From Skeletonema tropicum (Eukaryota > Bacillariophyta > Thalassiosirophyceae > Thalassiosirales > Thalassiosiraceae): a stretch of 64,000 bases of DNA. The stretch covers positions 1,798,001 to 1,862,000 of the forward strand of contig CM074128.1 of assembly GCA_037178625.1 (NCBI GenBank), in the 5' to 3' direction. Below are positions 1 through 10,775 of this stretch, piece after piece. Every line of letters starts with the position of its first letter. The first letter of the stretch is position 1. Under the pieces are notes generated by a model, which saw nothing but the letters and a program-made list of their open reading frames with translations, did no database searches and had not been told where the DNA came from. The translations under genes and the position numbers were made by a program.

Positions 1-348
1 ATCCTATCCTAGAGATGAATAATACTCACATTGAGCAAGCGTGTTCCGTCAGAGCAATCACGGCGGGAACCATAACAGAAGTGAATAAGAAGTACTTAGT
101 GAGACAGCAACAACATCATTGTTATCTTTTTGATGTTCACGGCTTTTAGTGTACTGTAAATTCAAAGATTGAATTAATTGGGTTTGTCTTTCCAATTCGT
201 GACTCGATTTATACAGACAATGAATCGATTTCTATTAACAGATCGTGACTCGAGTTGAACTTTGAGATTTTCATGTCCATTGAATTTACGTATGCCTTAC
301 CTTCTGTCAATCACCATCTACGACGTCAAAATAATAGACACAGTAACC
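1..348. other. Upstream region, no gene recognised
   Basis: This is the flank 5' of the U1-70K gene. It is fairly AT-rich and holds no long open frame with a recognisable protein. It probably contains the promoter and 5' leader of the downstream gene, but I see no definable element. Confidence 0.4.
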
Positions 349-1605
349 ATGAGCGGCCAAGGCTTTAAGAAGCAGCGTGCCAACACGCCCAGAGGGCAAA
401 TGAGTGGCGGCAACAACGGCCCAGCCATCATGATGATGCCAGATCATATCCGTAGGACATTCATGCCCAACCCTCCGCTCAAACATCTACCTCCATTCAA
501 ACGACACGTCCTCGCATCCGATAATTATGTTACCGATGAGGAGGACACTACGAATGTTACCACCTCCTCTACAACATCTACGAAAACAATCCCAACCTCA
601 TTTCCACGCAAGAAGCGCGGGGCAGGCCTAACCGGCGTATCCTCCTTCCTCCACCACTTTGAACGGACGCAACCACCCGAACGCAAGGTCAATCCAACAC
701 CTCAAAGTCTCAAGAAGGAAAAAGATTCCAAGCGAAAATCCGAACAGGATGCCAAATTAAAACCGTTGATTGAGTCCTATCGTGAGGAGCAAAAGCAATG
801 TGCGGGCGAATTTACCAATGGGATGAACTGTTACAATACACTGTTTGTGGGCAGGTTGGCGTATGAAGTTACAGAACGAAAATTATTACGTGAAATGGAA
901 GCATATGGACCTGTAAAGGATTTAAAGCTGGTCACTGACCTAGCGACGGGGAAGAGTCGTGGATATGCATTTGTCGAATATGAGCATGAGGAAGACATGA
1001 AACGAGCCTATCGTGCTGCCGATGGGATGAAATTGGAGGGACGTTCGATTGTTGTGGATGTGGAACGGGGACATACGGTGCCGAATTGGTTGCCGAGACG
1101 ACTTGGGGGTGGATTAGGTGGGACACGACTGGGTGGGAAAGATAAGAATATATTCATGGCGGGGAGGTTTGATCCGTCGAAGCAACCAGTGATGCCACCA
1201 CCTCAGATGGGTATGGGAATGGGCCCGCCTCCACAATATGGGGGTCCACCGGGAGGAATGGGTCCAGGAGGGCCAATGGGGCCGCCGGGATTTGGAGGAA
1301 GGGGTGGTCCACCACAACACGGACGTTACAATGATCGCGGCCCTCCTCCTGGTTATGGTGGTGGTGGCGGGAGATACGATGAGCGTGGCCCACCACCGCC
1401 TGGATATCAAGGAGGTAGATTTGATGATAGAGGACCTCCTGGATATGGAGGAGGCGGGGGCGGGCGATACAATGACCGTGGCCCTCCACCTGGGTATCAT
1501 CAGCGTGGTAGATACGGCGGCGGTGGTGGTTACAATGATGGTGGATATGGAGGTGATAGAAAGAGAAGGAGAGAACCCAGTCCACCAAGACGCGGGAGGT
1601 ACTGA
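349..1605 (+). CDS. SNRNP70: U1 small nuclear ribonucleoprotein 70 kDa subunit (U1-70K)
   Basis: This is the core U1 snRNP protein, which binds stem-loop I of U1 snRNA during 5' splice-site recognition in the nucleus. The N-terminal family segment (PPLKHLPPFKR, then a basic helix) is followed by one RRM at about residues 165-245. RNP2 reads TLFVGRL and RNP1 reads SRGYAFVEY. The family signature just after the RRM is present (VDVERGHTV, then RRLGGGLGGTRLGG). The C-terminal 130 residues are Gly/Pro/Arg-rich with repeats such as GRYNDRGPPPGY and end in a short basic RS-like tail. I chose the ATG at 349 (AACCATGAG context) because the frame upstream has only a non-ATG opening at 262 and an ATG at 292 giving an unrelated extension. 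The gene is intronless, and identity is secure from domain order. Confidence 0.93.
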   Translation: MSGQGFKKQRANTPRGQMSGGNNGPAIMMMPDHIRRTFMPNPPLKHLPPFKRHVLASDNYVTDEEDTTNVTTSSTTSTKTIPTSFPRKKRGAGLTGVSSFLHHFERTQPPERKVNPTPQSLKKEKDSKRKSEQDAKLKPLIESYREEQKQCAGEFTNGMNCYNTLFVGRLAYEVTERKLLREMEAYGPVKDLKLVTDLATGKSRGYAFVEYEHEEDMKRAYRAADGMKLEGRSIVVDVERGHTVPNWLPRRLGGGLGGTRLGGKDKNIFMAGRFDPSKQPVMPPPQMGMGMGPPPQYGGPPGGMGPGGPMGPPGFGGRGGPPQHGRYNDRGPPPGYGGGGGRYDERGPPPPGYQGGRFDDRGPPGYGGGGGGRYNDRGPPPGYHQRGRYGGGGGYNDGGYGGDRKRRREPSPPRRGRY

Positions 1606-1949
1606 ATAGAAGTAAAGCATAAGATTTGTTTCATGAGTCATTAATATACTTAATATGTATTACCTTTGAGCAATACATAATGTGAATATTAACGTGTATT
1701 GCAATTGGCAATTGCTTTCTACTTCGCGGAAGGCGGCCATCAACGCAGCTAACTATTGTCACGCATCATCAAGTTAAATGCACGCTTCGCTCCGACTCCA
1801 CACCCTACTTCTCTACCCACACCGAACCTCACATCACATCAATACAACGATGACCCAAACAAACGATATCGGAACAGCAGCCGCTAACACCACCAACTAA
1901 ACTCACCTCAATCACGACAGTGGAAGACTGGAAGACAAACAATACAACG
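1606..1949 (+). promoter_or_regulatory. Intergenic and 5' leader with duplicated start-codon region (uORF)
   Basis: Around 1840-1895 there is a short frame (ATG at 1850, 16 codons, stop TAA). Its sequence is an imperfect copy of the first codons of the downstream transporter at 1940-1990; both contain AATACAACGATG and GATATCGGAACAGCAGCC. The leader therefore seems to have duplicated its own start region, leaving a small upstream ORF that could dampen translation if it lies in the transcript. The duplication is visible in the sequence; a regulatory effect is inference. Confidence 0.5.
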
Positions 1950-3586
1950 ATGGAGATGATATCGGAACAGCAGCCACTAAAACCACCATCGACCACAAGC
2001 TCGCCGCGTTCTATAGACGATGTTCTCGAACATGCCTACTCCTCGTCAACAGTAAGAAGCCGATGGAAATTTTACATTATATTTTTTGCGCTGGGCCTGG
2101 CAAACAGTGGTGACGCAGCTGAAATGGGCTGCATGAACTCTCTCATGGCGTCGAGCCAATTTCAGCACGACATCTTACAGGGAAGCTTGGATTCGGAAGC
2201 GGACTTTGCTAGGCGGGGCGCTGCCATTACTGGAGCTCATTTTGTAGGCATGTTGATCAGTGGTCTCCTATCAGGAGTGTTGTCAGATGTATGGGGCAGA
2301 AGAAGTACTCTGCTGCTTGGACTTGTGTGCAATTCACTTGTAGGTATAGCATCGGCGATGACAAGAACTGCAACGGAGCTTTTCTTTTTGCGATTCGTCT
2401 GCGGTTTGGCTTTGGGACTAATTATAAGCGGGATCGTCACATTAAGCGCTGAGATTGCTCCGCCATCAAAACGTGGTCGGTTCATGGCAATCGTCGGCTC
2501 GTGTTACACTCTGGGTTTTTTGTATGTTTCATTCTGGGCAGTACTTATATTCCAATCATCAGGATCTGGCAGCTGGAGGTTGTTCATGCTTGGCAATGTC
2601 ATGCCGACATTGCTTGCTCTCGCAATAACAATTACACATGTACCTGAGAGTCCACGGTTTTATTTGAGTAGAGGCATGCTGAAACAAGCAGCTCAAGCAG
2701 CAAATTCAATCGCTAGTAAGCTTGGCTGCAATCGCTATTTGACTGAACAAGAATTGCAGAGGTATTTACTTCAAGCCAAGGCTGATGGGCAAACAAATAA
2801 CGAAATGCCATTACAATCAAAATGAAGATGCAATAATACATCAATCGCTTCCAAGAGAATTTCTTGCCAAACTAATGAGCTTGAATGAAGTTTATCAAGA
2901 TGGCCTGTACAAATTTACGATTCCGTTACAATTTGCTTACATCTGTCTAACTTTGGTTACTGGAGTGTCGTTCTGGTGGACTAAGATTTTTCAGGGCCTT
3001 CGCTTGACTGTCGATCCATTTGTTATGAACTTGTACCACACATTTGCGCAAATTCCTGGTGTTCTGATTGCAACATATCTCATTGATAAGCTCGGTAGAC
3101 GGACTCTAGTTGCAATGGGATGTCTTATCATGTCGGCAACGTTAGGTCTTTTGTCACGAATTGCATACAATCGTACTTCGGAAGAAAGTTCCACAAATTA
3201 TGAAACGATGCTAATTTTGGTCATAGCAAATTTGAATACGATAGGCTTGTGTCTTGGATGGCTTGGATTGGACTGCCTCAGTGCAGAATCATTTCCAACT
3301 AAGATTAGAAGCACTGGAACCAGTGTTTGCAAGGCATCTGGGCGAGTATTTGGATTCTTAGTGCAATTCCTCTACGGTCCCTCTAATCAATGAAAACCGA
3401 TACAGCTATGCACTCGGGCTCGCTAGCTCGATTTCGCTGGTAGGTGTTTTTGTGGCGTATTGTTCCACTGAAACATTAAATTCCAACTTGAATGATCACT
3501 GGGAACCATCAACTAATAAGCAGGATGGTGAGAAATCGAGAAGAATATCAATAGTAGCGAAGAAATATTTTGCAGTCGAGGTCTAG
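1950..3586 (+). CDS. Major facilitator superfamily transporter, SV2/SVOP-like, with two apparent frameshifts
   Basis: This is a 12-helix secondary transporter of the SV2/SLC22-like branch; the substrate is unknown. Helix 1 carries SGDAAEMGCMNSL, like the GDA(V/I)E motif of SV2-related proteins. The loop 2-3 signature is SDVWGRRSTLL, helix 6 is followed by VPESPRFYLSRG, and the second half has YLIDKLGRRTLVAMG. The start is the ATG at 1950; the frame upstream begins only with GTG. The reading frame moves by +1 at 2819-2822 (an AAAA run) and again near 3379-3381 (CCC), and the protein ends at 3584-3586. With both shifts the protein is about 545 residues, normal for the family. An alternative for the first shift is an intron at 2716-2827, but that removes well-formed coding sequence. 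It is either a recent pseudogene or carries sequencing indels. It converges on the next gene with about 130 bp between stops. Confidence 0.75.
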
Positions 3587-3712
3587 AGAGCTAGAGGGGA
3601 GGGACAAGTACCTACCAAGTACTCAGCCATTGAGTTGAGAAGAAGTCGTTGTTATTGTAAATCTAGTAATTGTACACTTTATTTCATCTTGCTCGCATTC
3701 AAATTCTACGGT

Positions 3713-4890
3713 CTAAGCATACTCATTTGACAACACATTGATTTTTTCTGGTCCAAGAATTGTGGATCCACTGTCCTCGAGCACAAACACACTGAACTCA
3801 TTGCCCCACTCATTGAAGTTAATTGGCCAAGATCCTTCAATGGCTTCGGCATTCTTTCGGCTGAAAGTAACTTGTCCATCGGTTGTACCGACCGTATTTG
3901 CACAGACTTTTTCACCACAGATAGGGATGGATACGATTGGGGTTACATCGCCTCCATGCGGGCGAGTGTTTCCCTTGAAAAAACCTATTCGCCACTGGGA
4001 CTTGTCTTCGTCCTTGAATATATCATCAAGAGAAAAGCTGATGGAGACTTCTTCATTTTCCTGGTATTCTTTCTTCTCGGCAGAGATAGTATTTTTCTTT
4101 AATGATGCATCACTCGAGTTTTCAGTTTTTGTGTCCTTACTGTGGGAAGGTCCATTAACAGATGACACCAACCCATTGGTTTGATGGAGTTTAGCTGCTG
4201 TTTGGGCTGCCTTGTTGATCCCTGTATGTTTCCTCGCAGTATCCTTCTTGTATGCATGATTGTACTTGGACAAACCCGATTTCCTCTTGGGCTTAGGCTT
4301 TTCATTACTACGCATTTCAAATTCGAATGGCCCAATCGCGGCAGCCCCGTTTGCATCTAGTACGTATGCATCTAACCCCTGTCCCCAATCATTCAGCTTA
4401 ACTGGCCAGTGACCGTTCATCAACCCCTCATACTCTGACCCAAACGTAACCTCTGAGGTGTATGTCTCGAAGTTCAGGTCATTCGGATCGCAATTCATTG
4501 CATCGCATAGGTTGATACCAACGATAGGTTCCAACGCTCCTCCTTGAGGGTCGGCATCACGCATAAAAAGTCCAATCTTCCACTTGGGGTAGTTGAAGTC
4601 CAAATTCAATGAAGGAGCATCTGAAGAGCTGAAGTACTCGTCGTTGGGCCTCCCCACAGAGAAGGAGACGGTTATATCTTCGCCTTCGTCATAGATTTCC
4701 TTATCCAAAGTGATGCTAGGACCGTGATATGATGGAGTTGCCCCTTTTTGTACATCATCTGCCGCTTTTTGCACCTCAACCTCGTCACCATTATGCGTTT
4801 TTTCAGCTCCCTCATGTTGCTGGTAGCAAGAACTCCGCCAACAAGAGCGGAGAAGATAAAGATTTGTTTTGCATTCAATGTAAGGATCAT
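3713..4890 (-). CDS. Secreted protein with two tandem Ig-like/SKICH-like beta-sandwich domains
   Basis: I do not recognise a named family. Two homologous segments of about 115 residues each open with a Y-x-EG/N-E-(D/E)-(I/V)-(T/S)-(V/I)-SFS strand. Each continues with a (K/R)-(W)-(K/R)-IG-(L/F)-F strand, a central Cys-containing PIV.I..C strand, and a W-P-(V/I)-(K/N)-(L/F)-N-(D/E)-W-G strand, and closes with V.D..G....GP. This resembles Ig-like or SKICH-type sandwiches. A basic Lys-rich linker with KPKRKSG joins them. A signal peptide (KQIFIFSALVGGVLATS) starts at the ATG at 4890 but lies one frame away from the body. The frames meet at a GGG run (4809-4811 on the + strand), where one base appears to be missing. 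Carbohydrate or protein binding outside the cell is a guess. Confidence 0.6.
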
Positions 4891-5234
4891 TTTGCCAATC
4901 TTATAACAAGAAGTGTCATCAGCTGTACGCTTTCTAATTCGGGTCATCCTCTTTGCTTGCGCGTGTTCTTTGTCTTCATTCGGTCATCTTCTTGTGTTAG
5001 TGCGGGGCTGGCTCTGGCGTCTCCTCGTCAGCCTGGCTGATCAAAAAATTAAGCGTGATTGAGAATGTGATTGGAGGCGTGATTAAAGTGTCTGTGCGCG
5101 TATGTGGTCATTTTGGAGGATACGTACCCATAAATCGCCTCTAAGTACTTACGTAGGTTATAGATATAGGTACGTTTCAGAGCTGCTGTTTGGTGTTGGT
5201 GTTGCCTCTCTCTCTAAATGATAACGATGAAATG
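4891..5234. other. Intergenic, 5' flank of the secreted protein
   Basis: A short intergenic interval between the start of the secreted beta-sandwich gene and the stop of the next minus-strand gene. No additional gene or repeat was recognised. Confidence 0.4.
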
Positions 5235-6881
5235 TTATGAATGATTACTCTCCTCTACGCCAATAAATTGCTTCAATACGTCATTCATTTGCTTGTACTG
5301 TGTAATAAACTTCTCCCTTTCTCTCTGGAACTCCTCGATTAGTTGAGCACGTTTCAGCTCAGAATCCTCCAAGGCTTTAGCTAATGAATCTATCTCCGAT
5401 GAATAGTCGTTGGTCTTGCTATCAATCTTTTCGTTTGATTTGCGTTCCCCGATATCAGGTTTTGCTTGAGCGTTCTTCAATTTAACTTGTAACGATTGCA
5501 CCATGCTTTCCAAATATCTTATCCTAGCAGCTGTGCCATCTTTGCTTAGAGAAAGTTTCTCCTTTTCTTCCTCAATAAATAGACTATCTTGCTTCATCTT
5601 CTTTTCCATTTCTTCGAAGTGTCTTTCTCGTTCGAATGCGTCTGACTCAAGTTGGTCTATCCTTTGTGACTGTGCAGCAAGTTTTTTTTCATAACTGAGT
5701 TTCATTGCTGCTACCGACACATCGTCATCCACAAGATTAGCTTCGACTTTGACATTTATGCCATTTGTTTGTTCGTTTTTGGTCTTTTGCATTGAATTCT
5801 CCAGTTCGTCCACCAATCCAATCAGACAATTCTTCCATTCTTTACTGACATTAGATCCCATTGGTCCTTCAGATGCTGCCACTACGCCACGATGAATGTC
5901 CGCAAATCTCCACTTCAATTCTTCAAAGAACCACAACACATCATCTTTTGATAGCACTTCGTCACGATTATTTTGCTGCTCAGAATGGAATGCGCTCACT
6001 AATTCTTCATATTCTTGCAGTTTATGTACTATGTTGGAAAGTGACGTGTCAGGAATGTTGTGATGTCCTTCGTCATCCTCTTCCTCGTCATCTTCGTCTA
6101 TGGATTGCAGTGGATTGTAAGTGTCATGATTACCATTGCTGTGACCGTCACTACTCGCAAGGGGGCCGCCGCCATCATTATTATTTGAGGCTGAGTTTGT
6201 TTCGTTTATCAGATGAGATGCACGCTTCAGATATTCATGTATAGGGGAATCAATCCCAACTTGCAAAGTGTTGTCCACCGTCTTTTGGTCAAATATGCGG
6301 GAATGTTGCTCGGCCTCTAATAACTTTGCCTGTGCATCCTTACGCAGCTTTGTTTCTATTTGCAAGGCTAACTCCAATTCTCGAATTCGCTGCATGTTCA
6401 TGTTGTCATTTTTGTTGGCCTCTTTGTTAGCTTCCTCGCCTATCTGTACTGTTGTGCCTATATTAACACCGCCTCGATTCACAGGTGTGGCAGTTGGAGT
6501 ATTCACCGGAGATGACGAATAAAAACTCTCCTTTAAGTCAACTGCGATATCATAATTGTTACGTTTCATTTCCCTTTCTAACAAAGACTTGATGTGTTTC
6601 AACTCTTCTGACAATTGATGATTTCGAGATCGCTCCTCCGCCAAGCGTCTACCTAATACACTCGTGCGGGATGATAATGTTCCCCTGCTACGTGATTGTG
6701 GAGTAGTTGGTAGAGGTGATGTGCATGCCTGTGAGTGAGTTTGATTTATGTTGTGTTGCGGTGGGCTTTTTGTGGATGCTGATGCAGCCCCTTCGCCGCC
6801 GCCGTCATTTTCGCCGTCTAACGCACTGGAGTAGTCTAAGCGGCGCATCAGCTTCGGAGGGCTCTCAGTGCCAGGCGGCAT
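5235..6881 (-). CDS. Coiled-coil protein of unknown function
   Basis: An uninterrupted frame of 548 codons starting at a good ATG. The first 70 residues are low-complexity and Ser/Pro-rich with several SP/TP sites, for example TESPPKL and SSPVNTPTATP, suggesting proline-directed phosphorylation. Heptad-like coiled coils follow at about residues 78-110, 160-195, 275-305 and 390-545, separated by an acidic Asp/Glu stretch near 250-265. There is no catalytic motif, membrane segment or signal peptide. Such proteins are often cytoskeletal or centrosomal scaffolds, but nothing here proves that. It is divergently arranged with phytochelatin synthase. Confidence 0.8.
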   Translation of the reverse strand: MPPGTESPPKLMRRLDYSSALDGENDGGGEGAASASTKSPPQHNINQTHSQACTSPLPTTPQSRSRGTLSSRTSVLGRRLAEERSRNHQLSEELKHIKSLLEREMKRNNYDIAVDLKESFYSSSPVNTPTATPVNRGGVNIGTTVQIGEEANKEANKNDNMNMQRIRELELALQIETKLRKDAQAKLLEAEQHSRIFDQKTVDNTLQVGIDSPIHEYLKRASHLINETNSASNNNDGGGPLASSDGHSNGNHDTYNPLQSIDEDDEEEDDEGHHNIPDTSLSNIVHKLQEYEELVSAFHSEQQNNRDEVLSKDDVLWFFEELKWRFADIHRGVVAASEGPMGSNVSKEWKNCLIGLVDELENSMQKTKNEQTNGINVKVEANLVDDDVSVAAMKLSYEKKLAAQSQRIDQLESDAFERERHFEEMEKKMKQDSLFIEEEKEKLSLSKDGTAARIRYLESMVQSLQVKLKNAQAKPDIGERKSNEKIDSKTNDYSSEIDSLAKALEDSELKRAQLIEEFQREREKFITQYKQMNDVLKQFIGVEESNHS

Positions 6882-7289
6882 GATGAAATATGAAATATTT
6901 TATTTACGTGCGCAACAAAAGCACCACCTCAATAAGAACGTACAATACTTATGTAGCAATCGATTGTCGTGCAATGCAAGCAATGCTCATTTTCTGCACA
7001 ACATGCACCATTTTTAGATTTTTTGAATGAGAGAAATGAGAAATGAGAAGCGTGCTGCGAAGATTCTTTCTTCTTTCTTTCTTCCATCCAATGAAAAGAC
7101 AAGACAGGAAGAAGGACGAAGACAATCTCCCTTGCTTCTTCATCTCGGCAAATCAATCATGTCGCGTTTTCTATGTTTTCTTTCGCATTTCGATCATTTT
7201 TTCATTGGCGACTGTCGACAACAACTTGCCGCCTATTAGCTATCTACATATCTTTGCCAACAACTTGCCGTGCATAAAATAATATAATC
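6882..7289. promoter_or_regulatory. Divergent intergenic region
   Basis: About 400 bp between two head-to-head genes, so it presumably holds both promoters. It contains pyrimidine-rich tracts (TTCTTTCTTTCTTCCATCC near 7070-7090). I cannot assign a TATA box or initiator with confidence. Confidence 0.35.
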
Positions 7290-8792
7290 ATGACCGCAGC
7301 TTGCAGCTACCAAGCAATTCCCGATGCCTCCGCGGAGGAGGCTATGGAAAATGGTTCTCGCGCTGAGTTGGCACCCCTCACAAGAAATAATAATGATAGC
7401 ACGTCATATGCGCCAACTTTACCAAATAATAATGCATCGGCAGCACTATCCAAATTTGGTTACATCGCACTCGGTCTTATCGTAGGCTACTGCTCCTCCG
7501 AATCTGGTCGTCGTTCGCTATGGAATCCAACTGTCAGGTACAACCTTACCGAGCCGGAGGAGGAATCACCACGGTTCTTCTTCCATCATATCATGAGGAT
7601 CATGATCAAGAGGGATTGTCACTACTTCACAATGTTGACAAATCATTCGTACACGCTCTGCCATTTGAATTTGAAGATGCCTTCCCTGGCCTGAAGGCAT
7701 GGGCAGATACACTGCCTACATTCCTATCAGAAGAGACCAAGTTGTTATCGGAATCATCTCCATTTGGATCTTTCTTGATGGGGGGTGCCACTTCCACATC
7801 TAGCAACACTAAACAACATTTACTTTATTTGGTACATCCAACGGCAGTGACGTTATTGTATGATACATCCAAGTCTCCTTCGAATAGTATGATATCCGAA
7901 TATTCGTTGGATTATTTCGTTATAAATTCGGGTGGATTTGATGCTCAGATTAATCAGGCGTATTGTGGTGTGGTAAGAAATAGAGTATTGCTCTTTTTTG
8001 TTCTACATTGCTTGTTTTGTAATCCCGCTAACTAATGTTTCTCCTCATGAATAGGCATCTGTATCTGCACTACTCAATAGTCTAAAATACATGAAACGAT
8101 TCCGTGATGACAATGACAACTCTGCTGGATGGACATTTGATTTGCCCGTGGATCAAAAGTACGATCCTTATCCCTACGCTACGCAACAAGATATTCTCTT
8201 GGGTGATTGTGTTCGCAACAATGTAATTCAGGAAGGAGATGATAATGCCGATGGGGGCGCACGTGTTGATGGGATATTCAAACCACCGTATGGGTTAAAT
8301 ATGGCTCAGGCCGCAGATTTGTTGAGGTGTCATACATCCGATGAATGGGAGGTGACAGTGCATGAGGTGGATCCATCCAAAGTTTCCTTGAGCAAAATGA
8401 GACTCGATATCACTGCAGCACTGATTGATCCTGATGCACGGGTGATGATCAATTACAAGAGATCGGAAATTGGACAAGTTGGAGGTGGGCACTTCTCTCC
8501 ACTGGGAAGTTATCATCTTCCCACGGATAGTTTTTTGATTATGGATGTTGCCAAGTACAAATATCCACCTGTTTGGGTTGGGGCTTCGACGCTGTATTCG
8601 TCGTTGTCCACTGTGGAGAATTGTGCGCATTACGACTATCCCAAAGCTCAGGAGCGATTAGTGGATAACACGTCTGACGGGAGTTCAAAGCATTTGTTCA
8701 ATCCTTTGACAAAAGATGAGTATATACAATCATTGAATGTGTTAGGATGTGAAGCAGGTTACAGGGGCTATGTTATTCTCAAGAAGAAGTAA
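7290..8792 (+). CDS. PCS: Phytochelatin synthase (glutathione gamma-glutamylcysteinyltransferase), N-terminally membrane-anchored
   Basis: This enzyme makes phytochelatins from glutathione for cadmium, copper and zinc detoxification (EC 2.3.2.15). The papain-like catalytic domain is clear: NQAYCGVAS.SALLNSL holds the catalytic Cys (codon 7964-7966), GGGHFSPLGSYH the His, and LIMDVAKYKYPPVWV the Asp. An 82-bp GT-AG intron (7973-8054) lies four bases after the GGT codon that follows the catalytic Cys. The ORF upstream begins at 7290 and contains a hydrophobic segment (FGYIALGLIVGYCSS) not present in plant PCS. Between about 7533 and 7612 the frame changes, either through a small unorthodox intron (65 or 80 nt) or a one-base deletion. 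The C-terminal Cys-rich regulatory domain of plant enzymes is absent, so this is the short catalytic form. Family assignment is firm; the N-terminal structure is less sure. Confidence 0.85.
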
Positions 8793-8901
8793 ATGAATTC
8801 TTTCGCTGAAAGGCTATTAGGTGTAAACTATGATGTTATAGAGAGTTGGAACATGCATCTACAAAGGAAGGACTACAATAAATTAAGTGTACAAATTCTG
8901 C

Positions 8902-8986
8902 TCCATTATATAGAGTTATCTACTCATTTCTATCTAGTCATCTTCCATTATATAGAGTATATCTACTCATTTCTATCTAGTCATCT
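8902..8986. repeat. 42-bp tandem duplication between convergent genes
   Basis: Two adjacent near-identical copies of a 42-bp AT-rich unit beginning TCCATTATATAGAG and ending TCTATCTAGTCATCT, at 8902 and 8944. They lie between the stops of phytochelatin synthase and the next gene, so probably within overlapping 3' UTRs. Confidence 0.75.
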
Positions 8987-8992
8987 ATCTAG

Positions 8993-10775
8993 TCAACGCT
9001 CCCCCGTCTCCTCCCTTTTCCGGCCGTCTTCACTGCCGTGATAAGATCCATTCAGACTAGACTTCAGCTCTATCTGTCCCGTCGATGATAGTTCTTGATA
9101 AGGCACGCCAACTCTCGCAAGGGCCGCCCTTTTTCTTTCCTCCTTTGAACTGTTTGTCGAGTGAGTAGAGTGAGTCGAGTGTTTTGATCCATGCAATGAA
9201 GATTTGCCACCGTTGAGAGCATGTATTGACGAGTTAATATCTGCCGAAATGGGATTTGTCGACCCATCTCCATTGACCGCCTTGAATGCCTTTTCAAGAG
9301 CACGGAGCTTCAGTGCATACTCCGCATTTTCTTGCTTTAGTTTGGCTATTTGTTTGCGCTTTAGATAATCGTCATTTTTGTACGTACTTGACATCTTCAC
9401 CATGTCACTCCTGAGCTTCAGAGTTTCCTCTTCATTCTCCTTTATAGTCAGATCCATTTCTCGGATCTGCGCATCTCTTTCATTGATTTGCTCTTGCCAA
9501 ATACTAACATCGACAGCCTCCCCTGCAACACCGTGATTTGACTTTCCAACGGATCGTAGACTAAACACTGACGACGTCCTGCGCTCCGCTTCGGTGGCAG
9601 CAGCAGCAGTTGGACTGTCACCCCTGGGGGCAAGAGAAGTTCGGGTCGTGGCACCCGACTCCCCCCACCCAGCAAATTTACATCGCATATCTTCTGCCTC
9701 CTCTTTTGATTTTTCCAATTTCTCCATCATCATTTGCAGTGATTTTTCACTCGCCTTGAGTTCCGACTGTATCACATCAACCTCCTGTTTCTTCTCCTCC
9801 AACTCTTCTTCAAGCGCACAAATCCGCTCTGTCTTCTCCGAAGTCTCCTTTGACACTCGAGCAAGAGTAGCATCTTTCTGCTGAAGATCAAACTCCAACT
9901 CCATAATCCGTTGTGCCGAAGCTTCCTGCTCTTGCTTCAAATCCATCATCTCTTCAATATTTTCCTGTAGGCTGTGTTGCATCGCCACCTTTTGCTCCGT
10001 AATCTTTACAAAATCATCCATCTGCGCCTGAAATTCGGCATCCCTATCCAAATCCCTCTCGTCCTGCATGGCCATTTCTTCCTTGAGACCATCCAATTGA
10101 ATTGTATACTGCTCAATCGCCTTCTTCTGTCTCTTGATAATTTTCGCCTGTCGAAGAAGATTTTTACCCAGCTTTTTGATGCAGTCCGTTTGGTCTTTTT
10201 GTGTCTTTTGGACCGCCTCGTTCATCCCCATACGTGTCTCATGTAGCTCCTGCTCCAATACATCAATTTTGGAAGCCGCCTTGTAATCCACCTCTTTTAG
10301 TTTTTCAGTAGTTTTCACCAATTGAGACGCCAACGCTGCATTGGACTCTTTTAATTGACGTTGTCGCTGTTTGTCCCTCTCAAGCTTCTCCCGCACCCTT
10401 TGCTTCCGTTCCTCCCTTCGTGCCAAATCTTCTTGATCCCCAATAGATGAGCCATGTGTAGAGTTGGAACTTTTGCGGTTGTAGGAAAAAGGTGGACATG
10501 GAGGCGCCCGACCCATGTGATTCTTTGGACTGCAGCCCCAGCCCTATCGCCCCCCTCGGATCACGAATTACATCGGAGCATAGTGATGGTGATACTGACA
10601 CATTGTCAATCTCTTCGTGATGATTGAACTTTCGGAGCGACTTACGTTGGAAGGGTTTCTTCATTTTGCTAAGTGGGTTGATTGTCCCGATGAACACAGT
10701 GGATTTGGAACTGACCGACATGGATCGGGAGTTATCGTCGGTCATGACGGACACTTCGTCGGCTGCAGCGCTCAT
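8993..10775 (-). CDS. Long coiled-coil protein with Ser-rich ends, one apparent frameshift
   Basis: Function unknown. The N-terminal 90 residues (start ATG at 10773-10775) are Ser/Thr-rich and basic. The rest is almost continuous coiled coil from about residue 115 to 490, with a break near 370-420 (GATTRTSLAPRGDSP) and a second Ser/His-rich segment near the C-terminus (SKHSTHSTHSTNSS). The N-terminal part and the coiled-coil body are in different frames that meet at an AAAAA run at 10486-10490 on the + strand. Removing one base joins them without loss. The coil-forming frame in the overlap is clearly the real one, because the alternative lacks heptads. Length would be about 594 residues. Confidence 0.75.

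Noticed and set aside
1114..1641. Long antisense frames over U1-70K
   Set aside because: They are shadows of the Gly/Pro/Arg-rich coding sequence and give low-complexity protein.
2716..2827. A 112-bp intron in the MFS gene
   Set aside because: GT and AG ends exist and the frame would be kept, but the acceptor lacks a pyrimidine tract and the removed stretch reads as normal transporter loop sequence. A one-base indel in AAAA is simpler.
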